Shown piece after piece: positions 1 to 11,300 of a DNA stretch of 21,996 nt. The notes beneath the pieces are model-generated. The model was not told where the DNA came from. It ran no database searches and worked only from the letters and a program-made list of their open reading frames with translations. This DNA is from Botryllus schlosseri (taxonomy: Eukaryota > Chordata > Ascidiacea > Stolidobranchia > Styelidae), in contig ATSW01029373.1 in NCBI GenBank assembly GCA_000444245.1, forward strand, positions 1 to 21,996, given 5' to 3'. Made by a program: the position numbers and the translations under genes. The first letter of the stretch is position 1, and each line of letters opens with the position of its first letter.

Positions 1-480
1 CCCCTGGCCTAAACTTATCACGACTATATCAGACACCCGGATTAGCCTACACCCAAGACCGTAACTGCCGCACCCCAAACCCTCCAATTTGGGGGAGGGG
101 CGAGCTCAAAGGGGGCCCAAAATAATTTCGTAAAATTAGCATAAAGTATGGGTTTCTTGAAAATTTATGCAAATTAAAAAGAAAATTTCGCGCTGCACGC
201 GATTTAATGTCACCAATTATCTGAATTATTGGGTATATAGGCTACCCCCCCAGAAAAAAAAAAGAAAAATGCGCATGATTTATGCTAATGGCCATTACGG
301 CGTCGATCATTACCGCGCCACGACGTACCAAGATGTACACCCATACAGTTTTAGGCCATATAATATACCACTCAAAGAAGTGTGTGCCAGAACGATCAGC
401 GGCGTGAAAACCTTTGCCGAAAAGGACTGCCCGTATGCTGACCGAAAACTTCAATTATACATAGGCCTATATGTTTAATT
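1..480. other. No gene recognised; AT-rich with a G/C-run patch
   Basis: No exon or family match seen. There are runs of G and C near 62-120. A stretch at 184-208 (GAAAATTTCGCGCTGCACGC...) resembles 1794-1821, which may mark a shared old repeat. Short open frames here have no features of real genes. Confidence 0.4.
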
Positions 481-499
481 GTCCAATGTCAATAGGCGC

Positions 500-1536
500 C
501 TGAATGGCTGACGCCGAATGTTCCTGTCCTGGCAATCTGAACCCCACAAGACAAATGCCTACCACAAGGAAAATTTACTTGCCAGTGAAGAAACACCACG
601 ACATCGCTGGCCAACCAATTTCCAACACTAAAAATGCCAAATACCTTGGTATTTTACTGGATTCGGACATGTCCTGGAAGAGTCACATAAAATCACTCAA
701 GCCACAACTATAGAAGGTATGTGGTGTATTTCGCCGCCTTAGCTACACTCTGCCAGTCAGCGTGCTGTTGATGCTCTTCAACACTTTATTCCTATCAAAG
801 TTACAATGCGGAATTCTTCGTTGGGGTGCTGCCTGCAAGAATACAATTGACCCACTGCAAAAACTTCAACATCGGATCATCCGTATCATTGCCAAAGCCC
901 CACGGGGGCCTGGATGTGCATTGTGCAACTGATAAATCGCTTCTCAAAAGATTTGGTGTTCTAAACTTAGAAGATATGAGGAAGCTAGAAATTGCCAAGT
1001 TTATGTATCAGTTCCATTGCGGTCAATGTCCCTCAAATTTCAAGGACTACTTCACCTCGGAGACAAAAGCGCACAAATACAGCTCACGCGCGTCAACGAA
1101 GAACAACTACCATATGATCAGGACTGAATACAAGAAAACGCATTGCTCTATCAAGTATGCTGGACCCCAATTGTGGAACAGCATCTCGCCGGCTATCCGA
1201 CAGTCGTCGAGCATGTCCGCATTCAAGTCGAAATACAAGCAATTTATTCTAAATCAATACTAGCCACTCTTCAGGATTACCGGACCACGACCTAACTTCT
1301 ACCTCGCCCTCCGCCACATGCCACCCCATTTTGTCTCCTGCGTCTTATATTCTCTGCATTACTTTTCCTTCAGTGAGCATGCCTCTTATTTACTTCGCCT
1401 AGGCTGAGGTGGGTGTCTGATATTAATGGCTACTCCAAGTTGTTTCGACACCTTCCTATCTTTTCATTGAATCGCAGTCTTGTGATGTTTTGAAACGATG
1501 AAAATATTAATAAACCTGACTGACTGACTGACTGAT
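500..1536 (+). mobile_element. LINE copy A, 5'-truncated, C-terminal part of reverse transcriptase plus 3' UTR and tetranucleotide tail
   Basis: The copy encodes the end of a non-LTR retrotransposon reverse transcriptase. KYLGILLDSDMSWKSHI, WGAACKNTIDPLQKLQHRII and a C-terminal KKTHCSIKYAGPQLWNSISP are typical of LINE ORF2 tails (CR1/L2/Jockey-like). The reading is broken: an in-frame TAG at 711-713 and a frame change near 900-930, after which 945-1263 reads to a stop. A 3' UTR of about 245 bp follows, with AATAAA at 1510 and then five CTGA units (1516-1536). The left edge is uncertain by about 40 bp. It is a dead 5'-truncated copy, and the clade is inferred from the tail type only. Confidence 0.85.
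1516..1536 (+). repeat. (CTGA)n 3' tail of LINE copy A
   Basis: Five tandem CTGA units directly after AATAAAC. Other copies of this family end in TTGA- or TGAT-type units instead, so the tail is made by the element's own target-primed reverse transcription (family knowledge), not by a poly(A). Confidence 0.8.
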
Positions 1537-1539
1537 ACC

Positions 1540-2078
1540 AATTTGCAATATGTGTCTTCTAGTTCAATATCTTTTGACATAGTAGACAGGTGGTCATGAA
1601 GAAATATCATCCAACAAAGTTTTTATACCGCCCGAATATGTTTATTGATTATTATTTACGGGCCCCACAGTTTCCAAGACACCTTATTCTGCTTTACCGG
1701 TAAATCTGATTACGTGAGCGAGGAGGATAAAAAATTGATAGTAACATATATGCAATTCCCGATGATAGTGACCGATTCAATCATGAATTGTTGAAAATTT
1801 TCACGCTGCGCGCGCGTTTAGGCCAAGCAACGGGCCTTACTAAACAGTACAATAAATGTCGGTGATAAGTCGCGGCAAACACGACTAACCTCTGATGGGG
1901 GGTCTGGGGGGGCTTCGCTCCCCAGGAAGTTGGGTTTATCACTCTATGGGGGGCCCAGACCAACGTTTTGGGGGGCTGACGAAGTGCTGTTACGGTCCTA
2001 CCTACACCGCTCACATTCTCTGATATCAGATCAATCGTTAGTAAATTCTAGAATATTCCACAAAAAATTGTGGCACGA
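1540..2078. other. Intergenic stretch with G-run cluster, no gene
   Basis: No coding signal seen. At 1896-1977 there are several runs of four to seven G on the plus strand (for example GGGGGG-TCT-GGGGGGG and two later GGGGGG), enough to form G-quadruplexes in principle. They probably belong to an old, unclassified repeat. Confidence 0.5.
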
Positions 2079-2420
2079 CAGAGGTCCACTACCTGCAATA
2101 TTATAACCCGACAGCTTTTACGATGTCATGATGCGTCATCTGGCATGACGTCTTTAACTCAGTATTTAAAAAAATTATACCCGGCACAAAAACTATTTTT
2201 ATCCAAATATTTGAAAATGTGATTTTTCTGTGCCAAGCGTGAATAGTACAATAGTAAATTACATTTTCACGATGTTTGTGGAATGCCTGTCTGCAAGATC
2301 CCGTCAGATAAGGCTTACTTGGAAATTACATATTGAATACCACTATTGTTGATGCTGCGGCCCGCGGCGTCATCAAAAACTAGCAAATTGGCCTGCGAGC
2401 ATTTGAGTTTGAGACCTCTG
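2079..2420. mobile_element. Probable hAT-like MITE fragment next to LINE copy B
   Basis: The right end reads (minus strand) CAGAGGTCTCAAACTC with GGCCCGCGG further in, a layout common to hAT/Charlie-type elements. The left end has CAGAGGTC at 2079. The two ends share only the first eight bases and the 8-bp flanks do not match, so the left boundary is unsure. LINE copy B stops exactly at its right edge. Confidence 0.45.
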
Positions 2421-2423
2421 GCC

Positions 2424-3001
2424 TAGACGATGTAAATAGGAGGCATGCACACTGAATGAAAGTAAAAGGAGATGATATAAAGGATGAGAGATAAAATCAG
2501 ATGGCATGTGAGGGAAGGAGGCGAGATCGATATGTCACGTCGTGGTCCGGTAAATGTTGACGGCTGACTAGTATTTATTCAAAATAGATTGCTTGTATTT
2601 CGACTTGAATGTGGGCATGCTCGACGACTGTCGGATAGCCGGCGAGATGCTGTTCCACAATTGGGGTCCGGCATACTTGATCTTTCGCGTCGACCATATG
2701 ATACTTGAACGAAGACGATGTGCGTGTGTTGTACTTATGTGCTTTTGATACGGAGGTATAGAAGTCATTGAAATTTTCGGGGCAGTGGCCACAATGTAAC
2801 TGATACATAAACTTGGCGATTTCTAGTTTCCTCATATTTTTATGTTTAGGACACCGAATCTTTTGAGTAACGATTTGTTGGACGCGCAACCTGGTTCCAA
2901 GGGGGCCCTGGCTATGATGCGGAGGACCTGATGTTGAAGTTTTTGCAGTGGTTTGAGTGCGCTAACACTGGCAGCTCCCCAGCAGATGATGCCACATTGT
3001 A
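2424..3001 (-). mobile_element. LINE copy B, truncated at both ends
   Basis: The same family as copy A on the opposite strand. It encodes WGAAS, KPLQKLQH, LRIIARAP, then MRKLEIAKFMYQLHCGHCP and, after frame changes, KIKYAGPQLWNSISPAIRQS and a stop near 2568. The coding frame changes near 2880 and near 2690. The 3' UTR matches copy A up to CTAGGCC and then breaks off at the hAT-like piece, so the family's tetranucleotide tail is missing. Confidence 0.8.
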
Positions 3002-4860
3002 ATTTCGATTGGAATTAAGATTTAAAGAATAAGGTCTAGTCGCACCTATGGTCTATACCGGATTTTCACTTGCGTCACAAAAGTAATGAATCCGAATGAT
3101 GATGAAAATTTTGATGTTCGAACGGGAAGATTCAATAATTACAAGGCTGGACAGATAAATTGGGACCTGGCGAACCAATGACCTATTCCAGAATTACAGG
3201 CGAGGGGCAAGTGCATCATTCGCCCTCATTAACTCTTGCGTTTTCTATCGTTTCTGTTTGTTGAATCACAACTTCCTAAGTCAGCTTTCGAAATCGAATT
3301 GGTTCGCAGTCTTTATAAAAATCTACTGCGAATACAGGCCTGCACGTGATCACCTTTTGACAAGTTCTGGAACAAACGTTCTCAAACAGTCTCGCCATGA
3401 AATGTTTACGACCGCACACAGTAGCACACCTTTATAAACCGTTCCCAGGTTTGTTAATCGTGATCCTTACCAAGTGTACTTACTGTACATATGTTCAGTC
3501 GCAATAGGGGCGTTGAATTTCGGTACTCGAGATGTTCAACTGCCATGACTCCGCTGGAATGATTACAATATCTATACTCGATTCAGCTTCAAGTCCTTAA
3601 ATCCTTGCTGTTATACCTAGTCCAAACCAATGATACACTGTACCAGACAGGCCCACTCCGTAGCTATTCAAACAAAATCAGATGTCGCCTCAGTTGATGA
3701 GCACTGCGCTTAAGTAGGTTTGTGACGATACAAGAAATGTGAGAAGTTTCGTAGTTAGACCTGAGTCGCAGTTTCCTTTCGTAAGTATTCGGGAATAGGA
3801 TCGCGATTTACATACATAAATAACGGAGTCTCACAACAGATGACCTGTATTGCTACCTTCGCGATTCAAGCAGGCCATTCAGAAACCATTCAGAGTTCAG
3901 ACACGGACAATCGGACATACACGAGAGACTACGATCTGGCGTTCATACAAATATTTCACATGTGGATTCACTAGAACCCGCCCTCTACCGACTGTAAACA
4001 TGACATCGATTTTGAGAAAGCCGGGCTCGGATGAATGAGTGCAGCGGCGACGTAACGCATCCACAGAATTACGTCGTCAGCTACGATTGCTTTTCCTGGG
4101 TTGGTACTACCATTAGTACTTTTTGCAAGAAACACGTCACTGGTCCTGTAGAATGGAATAATATGCAGAATGTCAAACAGCTGCGTCGGTAGCCTCTTAC
4201 TGGTTATGTTGCCAAGTTTACATATACATTATACAGTATCACTATGTTGACATTGCGGAGGGAGTGCATTGACGGTTTATATAACAAACAAGACAAGTTC
4301 GAAGTATATATAAGTCAAATTATTTAGGGTTAGGCCTTCACATCCGTTTTTCTAGTCCAAAGTAGTATTACGCTCGCAAGGCGAGTTGGGTATCCTGAGC
4401 TTTTTAGCAAATGGGTGCGCAATGCGTATGTTGGTAGAGGTTACGCAAGAGTGCTGAATCGTGATAATCCCGTCTACATCCAATGTTCGTCACTTGTGAT
4501 ATTGACGCACACAAAATAATATCAAACGGAAGGCACCGTAGTTGTCCAACTAAAAGGCAGCTTTTAAATTTACATTCTCATGTAACAATTCCTACAGGCC
4601 TGTATAAAATACGCGTCACTTAATATCACATAGCCGAGATCCGTACCACGCACCAGGCGCGTCGCGCGTCATCGCTTTACAGAATACACATTATAATAAT
4701 GTGGACAAAAAGTCGTTCCGGTTAAATATATAACAGATCGTTACACTATAAATAGATGAATGGAAAATAGGTGTATTAACCAAATTTCGTGTAGCTGAAA
4801 ATCGTGCCATCAGAACTTTCTGGTATCAAATTTCGATATCCCACCCATAGTACCGGGTAA
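3002..4860. other. No gene or repeat recognised
   Basis: About 1.9 kb of AT-rich sequence with no exon of the transporter or any other family that I can recognise. It should contain the transporter's last coding exon unless that lies beyond the window, but no HLQ-type C-terminal motif could be read on the minus strand. A patch at 4756-4860 loosely resembles 8590-8720 (GAATGGAAAATA..TGTATT). Confidence 0.4.
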
Positions 4861-4862
4861 AA

Positions 4863-5134
4863 ACGAGGTAAATACACCATCTGTAGTGGTATAATCCACA
4901 GCTGCAACACCAAAGGGTTGCAGGTTCGAGTCCGACATAGGTCGACTCCAGAATTCCTACGTTTATCCAGCCCCCTCATCGCCATCTCATCCGTGTAAGC
5001 GATGTCATATAAAAGCCTAGAAGTATAGGCCGTGCTACAGGTCGGCAGCTACGGAATAAAATTAAAGAAAATTGGCCTGGTGTAAATGACCATAGCAGTC
5101 GACAAACACCACTAATACCACAAACAACCACAGC
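4863..5134 (+). mobile_element. tRNA-derived SINE, copy 1
   Basis: It contains a pol III B box (GGTTCGAGTCC at 4923-4933) preceded by a degenerate A-box region (CTGTAGTGGTATAAT) and a tRNA-like arm GCTGCAACACC. From 4891 it aligns over about 230 bp with the reverse complement of 20228-20457, ending near ACAAACACCA. The two copies share a tRNA-unrelated body that includes GGCCTGGTGTAAATGACCAT. It sits in the last recognised intron, 23 bp beyond the exon 12 donor in gene direction. The 5' edge is approximate. Confidence 0.75.
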
Positions 5135-5157
5135 AACCCTACCTACGAATTGCTTAC

Positions 5158-5326
5158 CTGAGAACGGTACTTTGATTTTGTAGTGTATCAAGGGGAAATA
5201 AAACAGCAGCCCGCACGCGATAAACAAAGCCGCGTATAAATACTCAAACGCCGGCTTCGACACGATCGGATAGACCACGAGAAATATCGCGAATATCACC
5301 ACGAGAACCGGGACGAAGATGGGGAC
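5158..5326 (-). CDS. SLC7A9-like: Transporter coding exon 12 (helices 11-12)
   Basis: The acceptor is CATCGCAG/GTC, phase 0; the donor TTCTCAG/GTAAGC is phase 1. It encodes [40 protein letters not shown] and [16 protein letters not shown], matching human [22 protein letters not shown] and HYKFGW. Reading past the donor gives no family similarity, so a last exon with the C-terminal tail must lie further down; I could not find it between 1 and 5157. The SINE at 4863-5134 begins just inside the following intron. Confidence 0.93.
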
Positions 5327-8300
5327 CTGCGATGGAAAAGCTGCCAAGTACACATTGAAGAAGACACACACTGTAAATCCATGGGTCGAGAATAGGAGTA
5401 ACTATCAGATATACCGCACTTTCAGGTACCAAATAGAACTTTCACAACCTTCCAATGGGTGAAAATAAGTCAATACACCAATTCTCATGCACATATCAGC
5501 CAGGGGTGACGTGGATTCTAATATGTACCGCCTTTTTGCGATTTCTTGGGGTGGTACACGAAATCAGCACCGCTGGGATATATATGCATAAGAATAGGTG
5601 CATTGACTCACTTTCACTCATTGGAAGTGTGTGAAAGCACAAGTGAGTACCTGAGAGTACAAATTAAACTGCTTACACTGTACGATAGGGTGAAAATCGC
5701 CGAAATACACAATTTTCATTTACAGTGCAAACTATATATTCATATTCATAGATGTATACCTTGTAAGGTCTGGGAGCGTCCGGCCTTTTCCACCGCAGAT
5801 ACAAACAGGCGGCGGCCGAGCTTCCGTGGAACATCCACATGGCGAAGGAGAAATAATTCACCAAGGAATCGAAGTCGTTAGGTAATGTCAGCAATATCGC
5901 GACGAAAGACTGCATAAACGAGGCGGTATGTCAACAGGTAGTTTGAAAGACTACGCAACGATTCGACTCACGTTAAAAAGAATCGCAGGCGTCGGCGTCA
6001 GCCTTTTCACGCTCACCATGGCGAGGAGATCGGGAGTGTGTCCGTTTCTGGCTGCGGTGTAGATGATCCTAGCGACAGCGACCGACAAATTTTATAACGT
6101 TACGTCTTCTCGTAAGAGATGTTTTAGGGATGAATTCGATGCTCACCGCGGCGCCGTAATTGTGTATCCGTTGACCCCGCCGAAAGTAGAAATCGCCACC
6201 CCGATTGGTATGATTAATCCCATCACGCCTAGCAGTTTTGTTCCGAATGTCTGTCAATGTACAGGGGTGGTCAACGTAGTCAGTATTGTTACTAATATAG
6301 AAGGCAACTAATGTCATGAATGTTCACTCAGGTACCACATGCAAGGGATGGTGGGCCGTGATGGGCCTAAAATACATTTTTGTCATAAATATATTTCGAA
6401 TCGAGAAGTACCGATGAATTATAGCAAAACGGTGGATGAACATAAACGGATATTTCCGAATAAAAATGATTAGAACATACGAATAAATGGCAAAAGCGGT
6501 ATGGGAGATGAGACAGCGGGGCCTACGATATTCAATATCGTATCAATATATTCAATATCGTTGGCCCGGGGACAGCACTAAAAATTAAACAGCGCATCAG
6601 TTATAGCAATATACTGAGAACCGTTGAAGTAAATGATGGAACAGCAGGTTTCCAAGACCAGTTACAGTTTACATCCCGCGGTTTGGAATCGTAATGGAAC
6701 TTACGTGGAGATCTCTGCCGCGACTTGTCGCGTGCCGTGATTTTTATAAGGGTTGGTAAAATAACTTTTGCCCACTTTACGAAAGACAAAGTGTAAAATA
6801 TAAATATTAAGAGCCGATAGCTGTTCAGTGGAAGTGGAGGTTGTCTGAACACATGATCAATTGAGTACTCGAAAAAATTAGATGTACTTGAGTTTCGACA
6901 AACTCTGTGTATCACCAGCGAAACACTGGTGGAAACATCCCGTAAAAATACTCACGACTGCCACGGCCCGCGATCCTAGCAGTTCCGGCATGACCAAGGC
7001 GGCGTAATAGGCCATGTTCGTCAAAATGTACACGGCGGTCACGAACGGAATCCCGATCATAATGGCTCGCGGCAGGTTTCTGAAAGGCGCCGTTATAACG
7101 TAAAATGGACGAAACGGAAGCTCGTTACGCGGCAGGCATTTGGATTTAGTGACGCAGGTTGCAATTGGTGCGCGGTGGAGCATGACAATAGCGATAATTG
7201 ACTTGACGTTGCCGGTGTTTGCTCGATATTGCCCGCAGCGAGATTCAAATCGATAGAACAGGCTGCCAAGTGCCAATCAATGCTGTTCGCGTGTCTAATG
7301 TAGTCTGTAGTGTAGGCCATCGCTATAATTTTGCCGAATTTCGTACTATACGGGTGAATATAAATTTAGAATCCACAGATGTCCACCAACCACTACACTG
7401 CAGATCAGCATAGGAATGCCTTCGTTTACATCTGCGGACAGATGATAGCATATAATATGTACGACTCCCAGGACGATTTTGAACAAATGGATCTGGATGG
7501 ACGCCTGGGTTATGCGCATGGTTGATTATATTAGTAACAATTTTATCAATGCATTGTACGTGTCATCTTGGACAAGTAACCCGCGTGCACAGTGAGCAAT
7601 GAGCATTGAGCACTAATCATAACACTGGCCAACAAAAAAAATCTTTTTTTCGAGTGCCAAAGATATTTTAATGGTTTATGGGTATTTCGGGGCTGCTGAG
7701 TCCGAAAATGACATTCGTTTCTTTGAATTGGCTCTATTTTTGAGATATTGATGTTTTTTTATTAAAAAAAAAGAAAAATCGTTAACTTTAGTCGCTGCCA
7801 AATGTGAACACAAGTATCGATAACATGCATATTGGAAATGTCTCTTAACCCAATGCAATACTTATCTGGACCAGATACCCCACTATGTCTATTTGCTATT
7901 GTAGGATCCCATTACTTGAGAAAAAAAGACATTGGAAACACTCCATTTTGGACAGCACTAGTTATTTAGCAACAGCCTATATACAGTATGCTGCTGTACT
8001 GTATATTTCTACTGTTATGAGTGATTTCATCAGCTTTCTAAAAACTGTACACTGTGCATCATCACACAGTAAACCAGGCAGTGGCAGTGTAACAATAGAA
8101 GCATCATTCTGATAAGCTGCAGTTTCTTTGTATTGTTAACCACATGTAGTGTTGAGTACTACCTTCAGTTATATAATGACATCAATATCTCTTCTTATAG
8201 ATATGGTAGCTACTAGCTATAGCGTAGTGCGAGAGTTGTGTAAGGTGCTTTGACACCTTACTGAATGTACTTTAAGCGTTACTAAAATCAGTGCTTTTAC

Positions 8301-11300
8301 TTTGACGACAGATCTTTTTGTTGACTGGTAATATCGCCAAATTTTGTCTTGATCTTGACATGAAACACGATTCACGTTTACACGGCCCTCTGTGCCAATT
8401 CGGAAAAACTAATGTCATTCTTGGATTCAGCGACATGCAGATACCCTAAAACCCGTTGAAAATTCCTTGGTACCAAAATTTGTGTTGACCAGTGTAATCA
8501 ATCCCCTTTGAAAGCAAACATTCTGGGTAAAAAAACGTAAGTATGCTCTCCAGGGATAGGTCCGCGCTTCATTACTATGCACACCGTAAAAAATGAATGG
8601 AAAATATATGTATTTACCATATTTCCCCATGGGGTGCAAGCGTAAGGATGAATGGGTGCTACGTTTTTGCCCCTACTAAGGGGGATACCCGAAAACATCT
8701 CCATAAAAACTGGAGTATTAGACTCAATTTCACCTATCGGAATCGGTGTCAAGGCAAAATTGCGTACCATAAAGTGCAGTTTACCAGATTTGCATCCAAG
8801 CCGTGACACAAATCGCCGATTGCGATTTTGTCCTGCAGTGTATTATACTTATTGTAACGGCATTAGTGTTATTATCATTATATTTAGTGTTGAAGTCATT
8901 GCCTAATTAAGCGACCGCTATCTCCGGGTGAATTTCTAACAAAATTCTTTCATTATATGGCGCTGATTTCTTTGCAGGCTTGCCGGTCTCAAGCATTCGT
9001 GTCTATTGCGTTCAGAGAATTTCACTTTCAAATCTAACATGGATGCGACGATCATAATAAAGTAAAGCGTTCGTTTCTCGGAAGAATCCGACAACGCATA
9101 CCGCGGACGATATTCTACTATTCAAATTGACTTTGTGACATCACTTCGACCTTACACGTATGGATTCTGCAGCTCCTCTGTGATGTAGTTAAGCTGATTC
9201 CATCCATCAAACGCCCACAGGCCTTGGTACAGCGCAGTACCGACCGTAGTCAATTCAAATTCCATCTTGAATGAGTTTTGAAGGTTGTCCGTGAAACCTG
9301 CGACCAATAAGAAGCAATGACGGTTCTGAATACAATTTAGGTTCTTTCGATGGATGATATAATAAGGTACTTACCAGCTCCTAACGCGTACATTCCTGCT
9401 ATTATTATGATTCCCAACGCCCCGAGTTTGGCGACGGTGAATACAATTTGAAGCTTCTGTGCAATTTTAATACTGTGACAGTTGATGAAGGTCACCAAAC
9501 CTTAAAAATGACACATGAAACTGTGAGTTATTCAAAAAATAAGACCTTAACAGATCCTATATATACGCACATTGCACAACGCATTAAATCCTTTCTATAT
9601 CTTAAGACCATCATTAAAATGATATCGTTTGTAAATTACGAAATGTTTGCTTTAGTTTATGGATAAAGGCGTTCTCACTGCGATAGGGATTGAGTTTAAT
9701 GCGTACGTTCTCAGCCAAGTTCATTGTAGTTTGTAAGCTACTTTTGGAACGTTTCTATGATTACAAATGACCAATCACGGTTATTGCGGGAGCAATCGGA
9801 CCATAGTGAAGAGACGACATCAGCTGGTTGCTGACATTAATCCGTTTCAACGAGTACTTTGCTTCAATCGGTCCTTCAGATACACTCGATAAGAGCATCA
9901 CCGTCGCGCAACATTTATTGTGCAATCAACTCTCCGAGGCACTCATTTACACAGGAATTTACAACGTAGGGAACACTGCCGTAATCTGAAACTCATCGTT
10001 CCGTTAGGTCATCGATTTTGAATGAATCTGATATTCAACTGTTTACAATAGTATATTGGGCGGTGTAGGGAGTTACTGGAAACGATATTGCTATCAGTCC
10101 GTGGACATGTGGGCCAATGACAATGGCAAAATAGCATGCGACACTTGAGCATGTGGATAAAAGTTGGGGTTCGGGTTCCTTATGGAGCTATATGGTCACA
10201 TCCGGAGCCATATGCCCAAGTATCGCATGCTAAACTATCGTTCTTCGTCATGTCGCATCATGCTCAAATTTCGGATAACAATAGTTTTCTTATGGCACTT
10301 TTTGTTGCCTCGTTTATTTCTGATTGAGAACTCATACAAGCAACAGCGTTGAGCGCAGCTTTATTGATGATGATATTATTGTCACTCCGAAATTTTCACT
10401 CTCGATGAAAAATTATTCCGGCAATAGAGAGGTACCGCGCATTATGAATCAATGATGATAAAACGAATATAAATCTGGACTTTACCGTCAAAATTCCAAC
10501 CCCTACATCAGTTGTTCTCAACCTTTTTGTCTTCGAGAACCCCTTTTGGACCGTCACGGATCCCCGCGGACCCCTGAAGTTTTGGTTCAAATCCAGCTCA
10601 ATTATCGTGCAATTATCACATGAATTGTGCAAAATTAACTGAAGGATGGTGATAAACAGCAACAAAATGAATTATCTTGAAAATAACATCATATAGATTA
10701 TGTAGAAATAGGATCGATTTTTATCGTTTCAAATCGAATTTTGCAGGTGCACTTATTCAAATAACTGGCTTTGTCGTGAATATCCGGACTTTCGATATGA
10801 TATGAACGAGTGCTGATAATTCATTTCCGCTAAGATAGGCGGAGGCGAATGTAATCTATCGTCACGTTTCCGACGACACCATATGGCACCAAAATTGAGA
10901 AACAGATTTTTTAATGAACGTCCAGCGTAGCCATTTCTGTCTGGCAGCTCACCTTGAAGTTATTCCTGATTAGTGGTTACTCCAACTTTTGATGTTTTCA
11001 CAAACCCCGAAAAAATATCCCCGAATAGCGATATGCTTGTATCATTATGCTAGTGTCAATTTGGCAAATAAAACGAGTTGGCACCGTAAGATAATTCATC
11101 TCAGACGGCCATTTTTATAATGTGGGTCGTGAAGTTTTATCAGTTTCGAAGCGAATCTGTCTCGTCATCTACCTAATTGAAAATAATTCAAATTATAGGC
11201 TATCATTCATTTTGCAAATTTGGAGGTCTCGTGGACCCCCGGTTGAGAACCACTGCCCTACATCAATGAGCAAATGTTACTAAATATCTGATTGGTAAAG

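Noticed and set aside
20-52. Sequence like the LINE 3' UTR in antisense (ATCAGACACCC..TTAGCCTA)
   Set aside because: The match is about 25 bases only and does not continue to either side.
3850-4038. Plus-strand 62-codon open frame
   Set aside because: No homology, motif or splice context; expected by chance.
4618-4680. Possible last exon reading MTRDAPGAWYGSRLCDIK and a stop
   Set aside because: The phase fits but nothing resembles the SLC7A9 C-terminus; acceptor context is weak.
4890-4962. A functional tRNA gene at the B box
   Set aside because: No acceptor stem pairing or proper A box; the same sequence recurs with a non-tRNA body at 20228-20457, so it is a SINE head.
4976-5157. Open reading past exon 12 on the minus strand
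   Set aside because: A strong GTAAGC donor ends the exon, the following residues do not match the family, and most of the stretch is the SINE in antisense.
9676-9745. Minus-strand [13 protein letters not shown] reading, partly like the family's STVNSLSVRLG
   Set aside because: The phase to exon 4 does not fit, a stop lies in the needed frame, and the only donor nearby gives a wrong length.
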